Below, piece by piece: positions 1 to 11,182 of a DNA stretch of 64,000 nt. The position numbers and the translations under genes are program-made. Position 1 is the stretch's first letter. Every line of letters starts with the position of its first letter. This DNA is from Chloranthus sessilifolius (lineage: Eukaryota > Streptophyta > Magnoliopsida > Chloranthales > Chloranthaceae): NCBI GenBank assembly GCA_021018995.1, contig CM037596.1, forward strand, positions 105,755,416-105,819,415, given 5' to 3'. The notes under the pieces were generated by a model. It was not told where the DNA came from and made no database searches. It saw only the letters and a program-made list of their open reading frames with translations.

Positions 1-1648
1 TCGGGAACTCAACCCCTCTTTACATACAAAGTATAATCAAGGCACAATCACGTAGTCATCCCGTATGTGGGGAATCAAATATATCAGGTTACACAATCAA
101 CGAGGGGGCAAAGCATCTTATAAGCGGGAACAAAGCATCTCATAAGCGGAAACAGAGTAAAAACTCTAGAACTCAATCCCTCTTCGGAGACTCAAACTCC
201 TCTCTGCCACTTGTTTTTCACATTCAAACAATTCTCAACTTCCTTATCGGAACACATAAACGGATTCAAAAACGAAATGGGACATGAACGAATTTAGAAT
301 GGAAACCGATACATAACGGAACGGGCACACATAACGGAACGGACACACACATGTGTTTAATTATGATTTCATACTTCAAAGCTTTTATATTTTTAAAAAC
401 AGTTATAAATCATTCGTTCATATCACATTATCTATGAATAAAATCAAAAATACAATTAGATGGTGAATTTTTCCTACCTTAACCCTTGAAGCTACGCGGA
501 GCCAAGCAAAGTCTTGTCGATAGTTTTCTGCCCTCAATCTATATTACAAGCACATAATGATTCATCAAGGATTAATTCTACTCACTAATACCTTAGACAT
601 ATTTAAGTGTCTTCTCAAAACAAGGTGGAAATGGACAAGTTCGCGCTAACTTAGAAACTGATGTAATTTCCCCCTAAAGTTTGACCTTCAAAACTTTAGA
701 TTCACAAAATCGTTTATTCACAAACATTGTAGATCTTGTTGTCTTTTTTCCAACGCCATACAAATCGCATCAATCAGAGTTCGGAGTAGAAAGTTATGAT
801 CGAAATACCGAGGCAGTATCAGCAAGCACAATCAAAATCGATCGAACGGTTTTCAAACCAACCGAACGATCACTTATTTCGATCGATCAGTTTTGTCAGA
901 TTTCATCCAAACTCGGGTTTTAACTTCTTAAACTCATTTTCCTTAAAAAAAAAATTTCTTTCTTCTTCAATTCTGATAACCCATATGCCTAATTAATTAA
1001 CACATCAACTCATTACATATCTACAAAGATTTTTACCTTCTAAATCGATCGATTCCTTGATCCAAGCTTTCACACAATTCGGGCTTCATAGTTTGAAGCT
1101 TCGGATTCCTATCGATCGCAAGTCCACACTTAATGCACAATATTAACTCCTCGTACGCACACTCATACAAACCGAATGGATTTCTCTTCCTCCTCTCTCT
1201 CTCTCTCTCAAGAACCCAAAATCCCCAAACTTGCAACCTGCCATGACTTCCCAAGGAAGTCTTTGCTTTGCTTTATAACTAAAGGGATTGGTTTCCTTAT
1301 AAAATGCATACACCCATTTTGGGTATTAGTTCTTATCCAAAGAACTAGATTCTGCATAAAACAGACGTACCTAATTAAGGTGTTATCTACTGTATAAAAG
1401 ATCTTTTGGTTCGGTGTGGGGCCTATACACTCAAACCACTCATCAATCGAATTCGGTGTTGAGCCAATACACCGCAGCTAAGTGTATACAATTTTATCTA
1501 ATGATCCACACAATCTAAATCATTCTTTTCACTTAGGACCTAACCCAAAATGACCTACTTAATGATTTTTACATAGTTAGGTAAGTGACCAATCGAGCAC
1601 GCACACCAAGCCATACTTTTCAAAGGTCAAAATTTTTTGGATGTTACA
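1..1648 (-). mobile_element. 3' LTR (partial) of an internally deleted Ty3/gypsy element
   Basis: This stretch is a diverged direct copy of 7471-9061. Both end, on the plus strand, in a TTACA terminus, and position 1648 is followed at once by a purine-rich tract when read on the minus strand. On the minus strand the LTR therefore begins TGTAACATCC at 1648 and runs off the left edge of the window. It is the 3' LTR of the element whose 5' LTR is 4121-4689 plus 7230-9061. It contains a CT microsatellite near 1191-1210 and Cs/Gs-rich dyads (CGATCGATCG type) at about 838-893. Confidence 0.85.
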
Positions 1649-1667
1649 TTCTTCCCTCCTTAAAGAA
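1649..1667 (-). other. Polypurine tract of the gypsy element
   Basis: Read on the minus strand this is a purine run (AAGGAGGGAAGAA) directly abutting the TGTAACATCC start of the 3' LTR. This is the expected position of the plus-strand DNA primer of a retrotransposon. Just upstream, a short reading frame resembles the acidic F-E-D/E-E-N-x-LR end of chromovirus polyproteins. Confidence 0.75.
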
Positions 1668-1720
1668 TTTTCTTCCTTAAAAATTGACGGACCTATTTCC
1701 GAAAGAATCAGGGTTATTAC

Positions 1721-1740
1721 ATTCTCCTCCCCTTAAAGGA
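1721..1740 (-). repeat. Second polypurine-tract/LTR-start-like module
   Basis: About 70 bases upstream (minus sense) of the real PPT-LTR junction there is another purine run (AAGGGGAGGAGAA) followed by TGTAATAACCCTGA. This looks like a second PPT plus LTR start. A comparable duplicated module precedes the unrelated LTR at 51743, so it may be a family trait rather than a chance match. Confidence 0.55.
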
Positions 1741-2660
1741 ATTTTTCATCCTCGAAAATTCATGACTCATTTCGCTGCAAATACACAATACCAACCTAAA
1801 GAATATGGCTACCGTTAGTGGTATGGTATTAATACTAAGGGTACACCACAATGGTCAAACTAAATTAATCCACGTAATTTCACGAACGCCTAACAAGATA
1901 TCCATAAATAAGTGTGACATTTTGATAACAATCTACCAAATCATCCTAAATTACAGGTTCGACATGAGATATCCACAACTAAGCTGAACATTTAGTCACA
2001 ACTAAGTTATCCCTTTATTCGATAAGCTTTGTAGGCGATTAATGCATCTCAGATAATCAGGATTATCAAAAATGATAATTAAAACATTCATCCATAACCT
2101 ATAATCATTTTAGATACTAACCACAACCACAATTATCCATATAGGGAATTAAACCACTTCATAAAATAACCATCCCATAAACATGGAGGCTATGTAAAGC
2201 ATTACCCTGCAAAAAGCTCACGATAATTTAAGTTACAATCATGATCCTGCAATTATTTCTCACTTGCCATTTGCATCATCATACAACAATCAATCATTGA
2301 AACAAGCTAACCACAATTTAAAATCATTAATCTCCAAAACCAACCATTAATAATATATATCCAACCATCCACAAAATGACCCATATAAATTTACAACAAT
2401 CATACTCAAACGATAAAAACAACCATCCAACTAGAATCAAAGATCATAGTGAATCCACTAGGATTTAATAGTTTTACAACATTCATACCAATAACTATTC
2501 TAACCATCCAAAACCATGAAATTGTAACAATGAAGTACATATCCTAGCTATTAATCCAAAATGTAATGACCACCAAAGGAATTTGAAATCATTAACTGCC
2601 AGGGTTAACCTAAGACCTCTGAATAGATATCGACATCGTCTGTCCTTTCTTAGCCTCATG
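1741..2660. other. Internal gypsy region with no recognisable coding
   Basis: This AT-rich stretch lies between gag and the polypurine tract of the internally deleted gypsy element. Protease, reverse transcriptase, RNase H and integrase should lie here in an autonomous copy (about 4 kb). I see no trace of those domains in about 0.9 kb, so pol has been deleted or replaced. Confidence 0.5.
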
Positions 2661-3785
2661 AGAATCCTTTAGCCGATGTCCTTTCTGGCCACATCTGAAG
2701 CATTCACCCGTGATCAACCTACACTCCTCCGTCTTATGTTGCTTTTCGTATTTTGAGCACGCTTCAATTAGAGCAGATGAAGGGGTGTGTATAGTTTGTT
2801 AAACCCTTGACGCTCCGACCGTAGGAGGATTCGAAAGGTGGAAGGGTCTCAGAGGCGTAGATGCAGGTGGCGTTGAATACATAGTGTGAGCAAGCCAAGA
2901 GGGCGCTGGCATCAAGAATCTCTGCCTCTTGTCTGTCGGCTCATAATTGCTCGACCTCCCTTGACCCACTATATTTTTACTTCGTTGCTTTCGTCTCTTT
3001 GACATGTCTTCTATAACTTTCTCAACAACCAACGCCTTACCCATCACAGCCCCATACGTTTCCAACTCAAACTTGGAAACTCTATCCTATATATTTGGCC
3101 TCAGGCCTTCTTCAAATTTATCGTCCTTCATTAATTCAGTGGCCACTAGTTCTTGTGCGAACCTCGATAACCTCGTAAACCTCGTAAACTCAGTACCATA
3201 CTCCCGTATGGTCATACTTCCTTGCTCCAAATTAGCAAAATCTCTCTTCATCTGATTCCTCACTTGCTTAGAGAAATATTCTTTGTTGAATACCTCAATA
3301 AACTCCACCCAAGTCCATGGACTGTGAGGATTTTCAACCTCTCTCCTCCTCAGTACCAATTTCCACCACGGATCGGCATCACCCTTAAGTTGGAAGGAAG
3401 CCCAGCCAACCTTCTCGTCCTCAGTGTTCTAAAGCCTCTGTAGAAGCTTCTCAATTTGATTTAATCATTTTTCTGCCTCAAGCGGATCTGTCTGCCCATA
3501 GAAACTAGGAGGTCTCAATCTCCTAAAGTCAACAAATGATGAGGGCAATAGTGTTGGAGGAGGTGGTGGTGGTGGTTGCTGATCGTTCACATTATTGGCA
3601 GCCAGTAGTGTCATCTGTTGAGCCATGGCAGTAGCCTGTTGAGCCATGGCGGCAGCCACAACTTCCATAGCCTGTGCTATCCTTTCTTCTCGCCTAGTCT
3701 CTCCCCCAAATGGGGTAGCATTTCCTTCCGAAACGAACCCTCTACCACCTTGACCACCTCTCAGTCGTCTACGTCTACTAGACAT
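2661..3785 (-). pseudogene. Ty3/gypsy gag remnant
   Basis: Three consecutive minus-strand blocks read as a plant gypsy (chromovirus-like) gag. The Arg/Gly-rich N-terminus with a proline run (3785-3465) ends near RPPSFYGQTDPLEAEKW. The capsid/retrotrans_gag core (3359-3087) contains TWVEFIEVFNKEYFSKQVR and FANLEQGSMTIREYGTEFTR. A basic linker follows (3065-2799), then two CCHC zinc knuckles at about 2757-2661. Both knuckles are damaged: in the first the second Cys is Tyr, and in the second (CFRCGQKGHRLKDS) the last Cys is Ser. Frameshifts and stops separate the blocks, so no functional Gag can be made. The gene points away from the primer binding site at 4101-4116, as expected for a 5'-proximal gag. 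Confidence 0.85.
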
Positions 3786-4100
3786 AATGATCTGTTACAA
3801 TGCAACAAAATTTTCAATTAACAACTGGTTACCATATTCGAACAGAACTCTTAAAATATCACAGCTTATCTCTGACAGAATCTAATATCACACCTCTGGA
3901 CCTACGACCATATTTCTACTTCTACAGTTAGGGCTCCCAGTCTCCCATAAGGCTTCAAGACAAAGCTCCGACAAAACCTAAAGCCATTCAGAGACATCGC
4001 TCTGAATCTCTAGAAGATTTCAGAATAGGAATTGTGAATCCCTCCTAAGTTCCGACAGAATCTAATGCCCTTGCGTTCAAGTCCCAATAAGATCTAACAC

Positions 4101-4116
4101 CTAAGCTTTGATACCA
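4101..4116 (-). other. Primer binding site (initiator tRNA-Met type)
   Basis: On the minus strand the bases read TGGTATCAAAGCTTAG. They begin four bases after the LTR end and match the usual TGGTATCAGAGC primer binding site with one change. This fixes the direction of the element (minus) and the inner edge of the 5' LTR at 4121. Confidence 0.8.
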
Positions 4117-4120
4117 ACTA

Positions 4121-4689
4121 TGACGGCCGAAATTTTCCCAACCTAAATTTCCTGTGATATTTTTTTTTTCTTAAACTGAATGGGAAAATTCGGACCGTCA
4201 GATCGTAGATCATAATCTAATACAGAATACATGGTACATCCACATACATACAAAAATCAAAGCAGGTAGTACACATGACATGATTGAAAACTCCAATTCT
4301 AATATCCAATATGACAGTAAATAAAACAAACCACCAGTGATGACTAACCATCACCCAATAGTGGTGTCCAACAACACGACGGTACCAAGCCAAAACTCAC
4401 CAAAATCGATAACGTGCTAATCTACGATCCTTGACTAAGGCACAAATCCACAAGCTGAAGATCTTCTTCTCTAGGTCCAGATCACAAGTTATACCTGTGA
4501 CATATAGTCGAAGGGTGAGCTACATCTAAGCTCAGTAGAAGAAATTCAAACACAATTCACATCTTATTATTGAAATGCATAGCTTCGGTGATAAAATTCA
4601 AAACCATTTTGTATCAAACAGAGTTGTAAATATTATATTTTTATTTTCAAAATATAGCAAAGCGAAAACATAGCATATTGGAGACGAAC
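4121..4689 (-). mobile_element. 5' LTR of the gypsy element, inner segment
   Basis: The plus-strand start TGACGGCC is the sense-strand end GGCCGTCA of the LTR, four bases from the primer binding site. The LTR is interrupted at 4689 by a solo LTR (4690-7224) and continues at 7230. Joined, the two segments give about 2.4 kb. The block containing GGGTGAGCTACATC at 4514-4527 is shared with the LTRs at 4690-7224 and 20869-23509, showing that all three belong to related families. Confidence 0.85.
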
Positions 4690-7224
4690 TGTAATATCTT
4701 GAAAAATCACGTTAAACAATGACCTTGATATCCATGCCCGATTGGTCATAGGTTTGACCAAATAGGAGTTCAATAGTTGGCATAGGGTGCGATGAACGGA
4801 TGAGATGTGAGAATTCGAGTGAATGTGTGGAGATTGATGTAAATTCGAAGTCACATACACCTATTACAGTGCATGTGCTAAATACACAAGTTTGAGGGGA
4901 GATAAAAGGGTTTAATAACCCTAAAATCAATTGTTATGGTTGTTGAAGGAGAGTAAAGAAGAGAGAGAGAGAGAGAGGAGTAAAGAGAAGAGTTATTGCA
5001 GCTGATTGGAAGGGGGGATTCGAGCATTTAAGGCCGGATTCGAAGCGAGGGATTCCGTTAGAGCCAAAAGCTGGAACCTAGACTTTCCAACCATTAGATC
5101 TAATCAATTTGAGATTGATTGAAGGCAAAATCCTTGTAAATTCAATGCATAAGTTATGTGAGTTAATTGTAGTTAAGAATGGTTAAATTATAGGATAAAG
5201 GCTTAGAAAAATGAAGGAAAAAGAGTAGGAAAAGATTGGAAAGAACAGCCAAAAGGGGGCTGAATCTGGCAAATTCGATTAATCGAAATTGAGATTCGAT
5301 TAATCGATTTTCGCCAAGAAGTTGAAAAGTCAAAGAAACCGAATTCGATTAATCGAATTGAGTTCCGATTAATCGACTTTGATTTTCGATTAATCGATTT
5401 TGGTGTCGATTAATCGACTGAGAACTTCCAGTGGTCTCCAGTGGATGGAGGAAAAAGACCTGGGGAATTCGACTAATCAAAGTGGGATTTTGATTAATCG
5501 ATTTCGAATTTCGATTAATCGAATTGGGATCGATTAATCGATTTTGGGAATTCGATTACTCGAATTGAGAATCGAATGGATAGAGTAGAGAATTTCGATT
5601 AATCGAATGGGAATCTTGATTAATCGATTTTGGGAATCGATTAATCGAGTTTGAATTTCGATTAATCGATTTTGGGAATCGATTAATCGAATCAGATTCG
5701 ATTAATCGACTTTGGAGTTCGATTAATCGACTGTGCCAATTTTTGTTGACTTTTGAGTTTGACTTTGAGATTCTTTGAGGGTCTCAGACCTTCTTTGTTA
5801 CATCTTTAGTGATGTATTGCATGTGTTATGTTGTACCATAAGTGGTACGTGTGATCATGAGCACAAGGAGCCACATGGGACCTTGATGCGTGTTTTAGTA
5901 GAGACTTGAGGTAGGGAACACCTTGAACATGTACTTTATTTTGCAAGAGCATGTATGTAGTGATATAGAATTCAATTTAAAACTGTTTTAATTGCCTAAG
6001 AATTTGTGAAAAGGGTGTGTGTGTGGCATCTATAAGAGAAATCATAATGAGCCATCCCCAGGGGATGAGGAAGTGAAGTAATAACAGCATCAGGTGTGAT
6101 GCAAGTATATGGATACATCCCAGGGATGTATCTATGATTGAATAATGTCTGATAGGGCCTAACTGATATAAGATACCACACTTACACGGTAAATAACTAT
6201 ATGTAAAGTACCTGATATTTTTGTTATTTGAGGTTTGATAGGATACCCTACCGACGTGGCGGGATACCCACGACTGACGGGCAGGATATCCGTGACCGAT
6301 ACGACGGTGAAATCGTAAGCCAGTGCGGAGGCATATCCGTACACAGTAAGCACACCCTAGGGGTGTTGAATGGAGATAAGTTGAAACCCCGCCACCGATC
6401 TCCAGGGGAAAGGGGCTTGGGTACTAATTGTATTCCCAGTGAATACGTTTAAAACTGTCTATATAGATGACGATAAAGGGTATCTCATCGGGGCTCGATG
6501 CTATATTGCTCGGGGATTACTTAAGTTGAAAGGTTAAGTTTTGCTTTAGGCCTATTCAGTGTCATTCATGATTAATTAAAAGACATGTGTAAACTACCAG
6601 TAAAATCTGATTCTTTTTCAACTGTTTCCTCAGTAACTGCATAGACACAACATGCATAAGCATATCATGGAATATATGTGAGTTTTAATTTATATGTTCA
6701 CTGCGTTTTGTTCCCTATTGAGCTAGGATGTAGCTCACCCCTTTAGACTATACATCACAGGTCCACTATTAGCAGCTGTCGAAGTTTCAGGGGACGTTGA
6801 CCCTGGTGAGTCGGATCTTGCACCTGGTGACGAGTTGGAGCCACCTCCTGAGGACTTCTTCTAGAGAACTCCGTTGTGCAGCTTTGAGAGTTTTTGTGAG
6901 CTTGTTTTGTACGGCTTGGTATGTCAAGCCTTATTTTCGTTAAACAATATAATTAATTCATGAGATTATTCTTTTGGGGCGAACCATCATTGATGATCAG
7001 CGATCATCGATGGTTCGGATCGGTTCTCCACTCATGCAGAGGCATGAGGGTAGAACTGTCTTTTTAAAGGTTTAAAAATGATATTTACTCTGCAATTCTA
7101 GTTATTATTTTCAGTTCATTATTGATGCTCGATATACCAATATTCCGTGCTTAGTCAAAGGGCACGGTCAAAATGATCGTGCTGATGGCACGGGTTTCGG
7201 GGTGCCGAAATCCGGGCTGTCACA
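4690..7224 (+). mobile_element. Solo LTR (Ty3/gypsy, about 2.5 kb) with 5-bp TSD
   Basis: The element starts TGTAATATCTTG and ends GGGCTGTCACA. It is flanked by a perfect five-base target-site duplication CGAAC at 4685-4689 and 7225-7229. No internal region is present, so it is a solo LTR left by unequal recombination. Read from its 3' end it aligns in blocks with the LTR at 20869-23509 (for example TGACAGCCCGGATTT, the G-GTGAGCTACATC block, and a CCCTACCTCA block). It sits inside an older relative's 5' LTR, in the opposite orientation. It carries a dense palindromic array at 5276-5733. Confidence 0.92.
5276..5733 (+). repeat. Palindromic array TCGATTAATCGA in an LTR
   Basis: About thirteen exact copies of the perfect dyad TCGATTAATCGA, plus several one-base variants, are spread over about 460 bases. 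Irregular spacers run from a few bases to about 60, so this is not a simple tandem repeat. It lies 590-1040 bases from the sense start of the solo LTR, in its U3 side. Individual copies could form small hairpins or bind a dimeric protein; no function is known to me. Confidence 0.85.
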
Positions 7225-7229
7225 CGAAC

Positions 7230-9061
7230 ATAGGTCATAACATCACATATCGAAAAACAGATATATATCAAGAACATAATATATCAAAACAGAAACATAT
7301 TAGATGAGAACATAACCTCGGGGAACAAAACATACATATCATGATGAGAACATAACAGAACGGAGCAAACATATCATCAAATCAAAGCACACAAGGAACG
7401 AAACGCCTCAAGTAACAAAACATACATATCCGAAAGCCAAACCATCTCATGGCAGGAACAAGGTAAAAACCTCGGGGACTCAACCCCTCTTTGCACACAA
7501 AATATAATCAAGGCACACTCACGTAGTCATCCCGTATGCGGAGAACCAAACATATCGAGTCACACAATCAATGAGGGGCCAAAGCATCCCATAAGCGGGG
7601 ACTCAACCCCTCTTCAAAGACTCAACTCCTTTCCGCCACTCGTTTTTCAGATTCAAACAATTCTCAATTCAACTTCCTTAGTGGAACACATAAACGAATT
7701 TAGAAACATAACGGAACACGAACGAATTTAGAATAGAAACTGATACATAACAGAACCGACACACACATAACGGAATGGACACACACATGCGTTCAATTAT
7801 AATTTCATACTTCAAAGCTTTCATATTTTCAAAAATAGTTATAAATCATTTGTTTATATCACATTATCTATGAATAAAATTAAAAATATAATTAAATGGT
7901 GAATTTCTCCTACCTTAACCCTTGAAATTATGCGGAGCCAAGCAAAGTCCTATCAATGGCTTTCCACCCTCAATCTACATCACAGGCACATAGTGATTCA
8001 TCAAGTATTAACTCGAATCACTAATACCTTAGACATATTTAAGTGTCTTCTCAAAACAAGGTGGAAACGAACAAGTTCGTGCTAACTTAGAATTTAATGT
8101 AATTTCCCCCTAAAGTTTGACCTTCAAAACTTTGGATTCATAAAATTGTTTATTCACAAAAGTAATAGATCTTATTGTCTTCTTTCCAACTCCATAAGAA
8201 TCGCATCAATCAGAATTCGGAGTAGAAATCTACGGCCAAAATACATAGGCAGTGTCGGCAAGCACAGTCAAAACCGACCGAACGGTCACTTATTTCGATC
8301 GATCGGTTTTGTCAGATTTCATCCAAACTCGGGCTTTAACTTCTTAAACTCATTTTCCTTAAATTTTTTTATCTTTATTCTTCAATTCTGATAACCCATA
8401 TGCCTAACTAATTAACACATCAACTCATTACAAATCTACAAAGATTCTTACCTTCTAAATCGATCGATTCCTCGATCCAAACTTTCACACAATTCGGGCT
8501 TCGTAGCTTGAAGCTTCGGATTCCTCTCGATCTCAAGTCCACACTTAATGCACAATATTAACCCCTAATACGCACACTCATACAAATCGAATCAATTTCT
8601 CTTCCTCCTCTCTCTCTCTCTCTCTCTCTCTCTAGAACCCAAAATCCCCAAACTTGCAACCGATCATGACTTCCCAAGGAAGCCTTTGCTTTGCTTTTTA
8701 ACTAAAGGGATTGGTTTCCTTATAAAACGCATACACCCATTTTGGGTATGAACTAGATTCTGCATGAAACAAACGTACCTAATTAAGGTGTTATCTATTG
8801 TATAAATGATCTTTTGGGTCGATGTGGGGCCTATACACCCAAAACACTCTTCAATCGAATTCGGTGTTGAGCCAATACACCGCAGCTGGGTGTGTATACA
8901 ATTTTATCTAATGACCCACACGCAATCTAAATCATTCTTTTTCACTTAGGACCTAACCCAAAATAACCTACTTAATGATTTTCACATAGTCAGGTACGTG
9001 ACCAGTCGGGCATGCACACCAACGCATACTTTTCAAAGGTCAAAATTTTTAAGATATTACA
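7230..9061 (-). mobile_element. 5' LTR of the gypsy element, outer segment
   Basis: This is the continuation of 4121-4689 after the nested solo LTR, and a diverged copy of 1-1648 from about 7471 onward. On the minus strand the LTR begins TGTAATATCTTAAAAA at 9061. It contains a CT microsatellite (about 8607-8633) and a dyad-rich patch (8272-8308, CCGAACGGTC and CGATCGATCG). The element as a whole spans from beyond the left edge to 9061. Its own target duplication cannot be tested because the other end is outside the window. Confidence 0.85.
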
Positions 9062-9201
9062 GTGCGTCTCCTATTTCGTTTCTTTATATTTTAGGAATAT
9101 ATATTACTTGGTATTTTTAAATTTTCTATCTAGTTTTCAATTTAGAAATTGAGTGAATTGTGCTATCTTGGTGCTTCCTTTTAGTTGATGGATATATATT
9201 A

Positions 9202-9700
9202 GGGAAATTTTCAAGATAACCCTTGAACTTTCACCCCATCATCAATAACGCACCTAAACTATTGCTCTTATCTAATAGGCACCCAAAGTACATATAAGTT
9301 CATCAACTAAATCCCCACTGTCACCTTCTGTTAATATGCGAAAGTAAAATATTGTGTTGGCATACAACACGCCAAAATAGTATGAGTGGCATGCCAACGT
9401 GGTGACGACTTAACAGGCACGACTGTTGAATTGACTTGTCTCTGCAAAATAGTTAAAAAAAAAAAAAAAAGAATTCCAAAGAACCGTTGGTCCTTCCTCC
9501 CATATTGGCATGCCACACATGCTATTTTGGGGTGCTATATGCCAACTCAATATTTTCCGTTCATATATTAACGAAAGGTGATGGTAGGGGTTTAGTTGAG
9601 GAACTTATGTGTACTTTGGGTGTCTATTAGATAGAAGCATTAGTTTAGGTACGTTATTGATGACGAGGTGAAAGTTCAAGGGTTATCTTGAAATTTTCCC
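9202..9700. mobile_element. Mutator-type MITE with long TIRs and 9-bp TSD
   Basis: The ends are inverted copies of GGGAAATTTTCAAGATAACC and the inverted similarity continues for over 200 bases on each side, leaving a short centre with an A-tract. The element is flanked by a perfect nine-base duplication TATATATTA at 9193-9201 and 9701-9709. Long TIRs plus a nine-base duplication are diagnostic of Mutator-like elements. No coding capacity is visible, so it is non-autonomous. Confidence 0.92.
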
Positions 9701-10512
9701 TATATATTACTTGGTTTTTTTTTTTCTTTATTTTTCCTTCTTCTTTGGTTATAATGGCTCTTAATAACCAAAAAGTGACTGTTTAAACTTTAAAGCGCAC
9801 CCCAATTGTTTGACATATTGCCTAAAAAAATCGTACAATTATGAAAATCATATATGATTTCTTTAAGGGAAAATTTCATAGAAACCCCTGAACTTTCAAC
9901 TCAATGTCTGAGAGGCACTTGAACTTTACTAAATACAACATAAACCCCCGATAAATCAAAACCCCCCAAATTAGACCCCTATTGTCAACGTTCGTCCCTC
10001 TGGTCAACGAAAACTGTTGACGAAGCAGTTAATGGGCGTTATCTGCCAACGTGGCAAGGAGCCCTTGGAAACGTGTGGGAGACGCCTCCAATTCTCTCTC
10101 TCGTTCAGAATTTTAGCACCAAACTCTTCTTCTTCTTCTTCTTCTCTTCTCCTCTCCTCTTCAGTTGAGCAAACCTCCAAACCTTCAGCGCGTCTTCTTC
10201 TCTGCTCTTCAACGCCAACATCGTCTCTGCAATGACTTGGATCAAGCATGATTTAGGATGCCCAACTCCTCACTACGGTAATGACTAATCCTTATAACTG
10301 GTTTTGAAGTGATATTTCTTATTACTTGGTAACTGACTTCAATACATTCTAAGTGGTATTGAAAATGTTGTTTCCCGTAATTCTACAACCCTGACAGGTG
10401 CTTGATTCTTCTTGTTCTACTGTAAATTGTTCTTCTGAATTTTCTTAAATTTTATTTTTTTAAGGGTTTTACTGGTGCATATCATTTGTTTATTTATTTA
10501 TTTTTATTTTTA

Positions 10513-10542
10513 TTTGATTTCTGGGTCATTTTAGATTATGAA

Positions 10543-10594
<52 letters not shown>

Positions 10595-10928
10595 CCTTGA
10601 TGGGTTTCCTATGTTTATATGGGATGTGCTTTTGGACTGTTAAAATTTCAGTCAATAGATTTTTTGAAAGAGGTTTATGGATATTTGGGGTTTTAAATCT
10701 CTTAATAAGACCATTTTATTTGCTTACTGAGATTTTAGTTTTCACTCACAGTGAATGTGATTTTCTGCTGCTTTTGATTTCTGAGTCAATTTTAGTTTAT
10801 GAAAAGTGTTATTTGTAACATTTATTTAATGGGTTTCTGATAAACTAGTCTCTTAATAAGACTAGTTTTGTTTATTAACTTACTGAGATTTTAGTTCTTA
10901 CTCACATTGAATGTGATTGTCTGCTGGT
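10513..10928 (+). repeat. Diverged tandem duplication inside the Mutator-like element
   Basis: A unit beginning TTTGATTTCTGGGTCA at 10513 recurs at 10774. Both copies contain a GGGTTTC block, CTCTTAATAAGAC, ACTGAGATTTTAGTT and ACTCACA-TGAATGTGAT. The first copy is longer because it contains the TA microsatellite. Confidence 0.7.
10549..10592. repeat. TA microsatellite
   Basis: Uninterrupted alternating TA run of about 44 bases inside the Mutator-like element. Confidence 0.95.
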
Positions 10929-10954
10929 TTTGATTTGTGTCGTTGTTACTCCAT

Positions 10955-10980
10955 ACAGTGTACATTATATTGTACACTGT
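10955..10980. repeat. Perfect 10-bp inverted repeat
   Basis: ACAGTGTACA and TGTACACTGT are separated by six bases (TTATAT), a perfect small stem-loop. It lies within the Mutator-like element; no role is evident. Confidence 0.8.
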
Positions 10981-11182
10981 AAAATTGTTCTAATTTATTA
11001 TTTGGTTGTCGCTGCTGTCGATGGGTGTTTTGTTGTTGCTGCCCTCTAAGTATCTGCTATATGTTGTGATGTTGATGGTGTTGAAGAGCAGAGAAGAAGA
11101 AGACGCACTGAAGGTTTGGAGGTTTGCTCGGCTAAAGAGGAGAGGAGAAGAGAAGAAGAAGAAGAGTTTGGCGCTAAAATTT

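Larger units (their letters stand above)
9867..11182. mobile_element. Mutator-like non-autonomous element, right end truncated
   Basis: The left end GGGAAAATTTCATAGAAACC belongs to the same TIR family as 9202-9700. The block at about 10110-10228 (rich in TCT/TTC) is repeated inverted at about 11065-11180, giving a second long TIR. The right TIR is cut off at 11182 by an LTR starting TGTCACAACCC at 11183, so the outer about 240 bases of the right arm are missing. The interior has a TA microsatellite, an internal duplication and a possible small exon-like stretch at 10232-10277 ending at a GT. Confidence 0.75.

Noticed and set aside
681-1397. Several overlapping short open frames in the 3' LTR
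   Set aside because: They are within LTR DNA, repeated with frameshifts in the partner LTR at 8146-8700, and show no protein-family resemblance.
10004-10249. Open frame rich in Glu/Arg
   Set aside because: It is the translation of a TTC/TCT-rich Mutator arm; low complexity with an inverted copy at 11065-11180.
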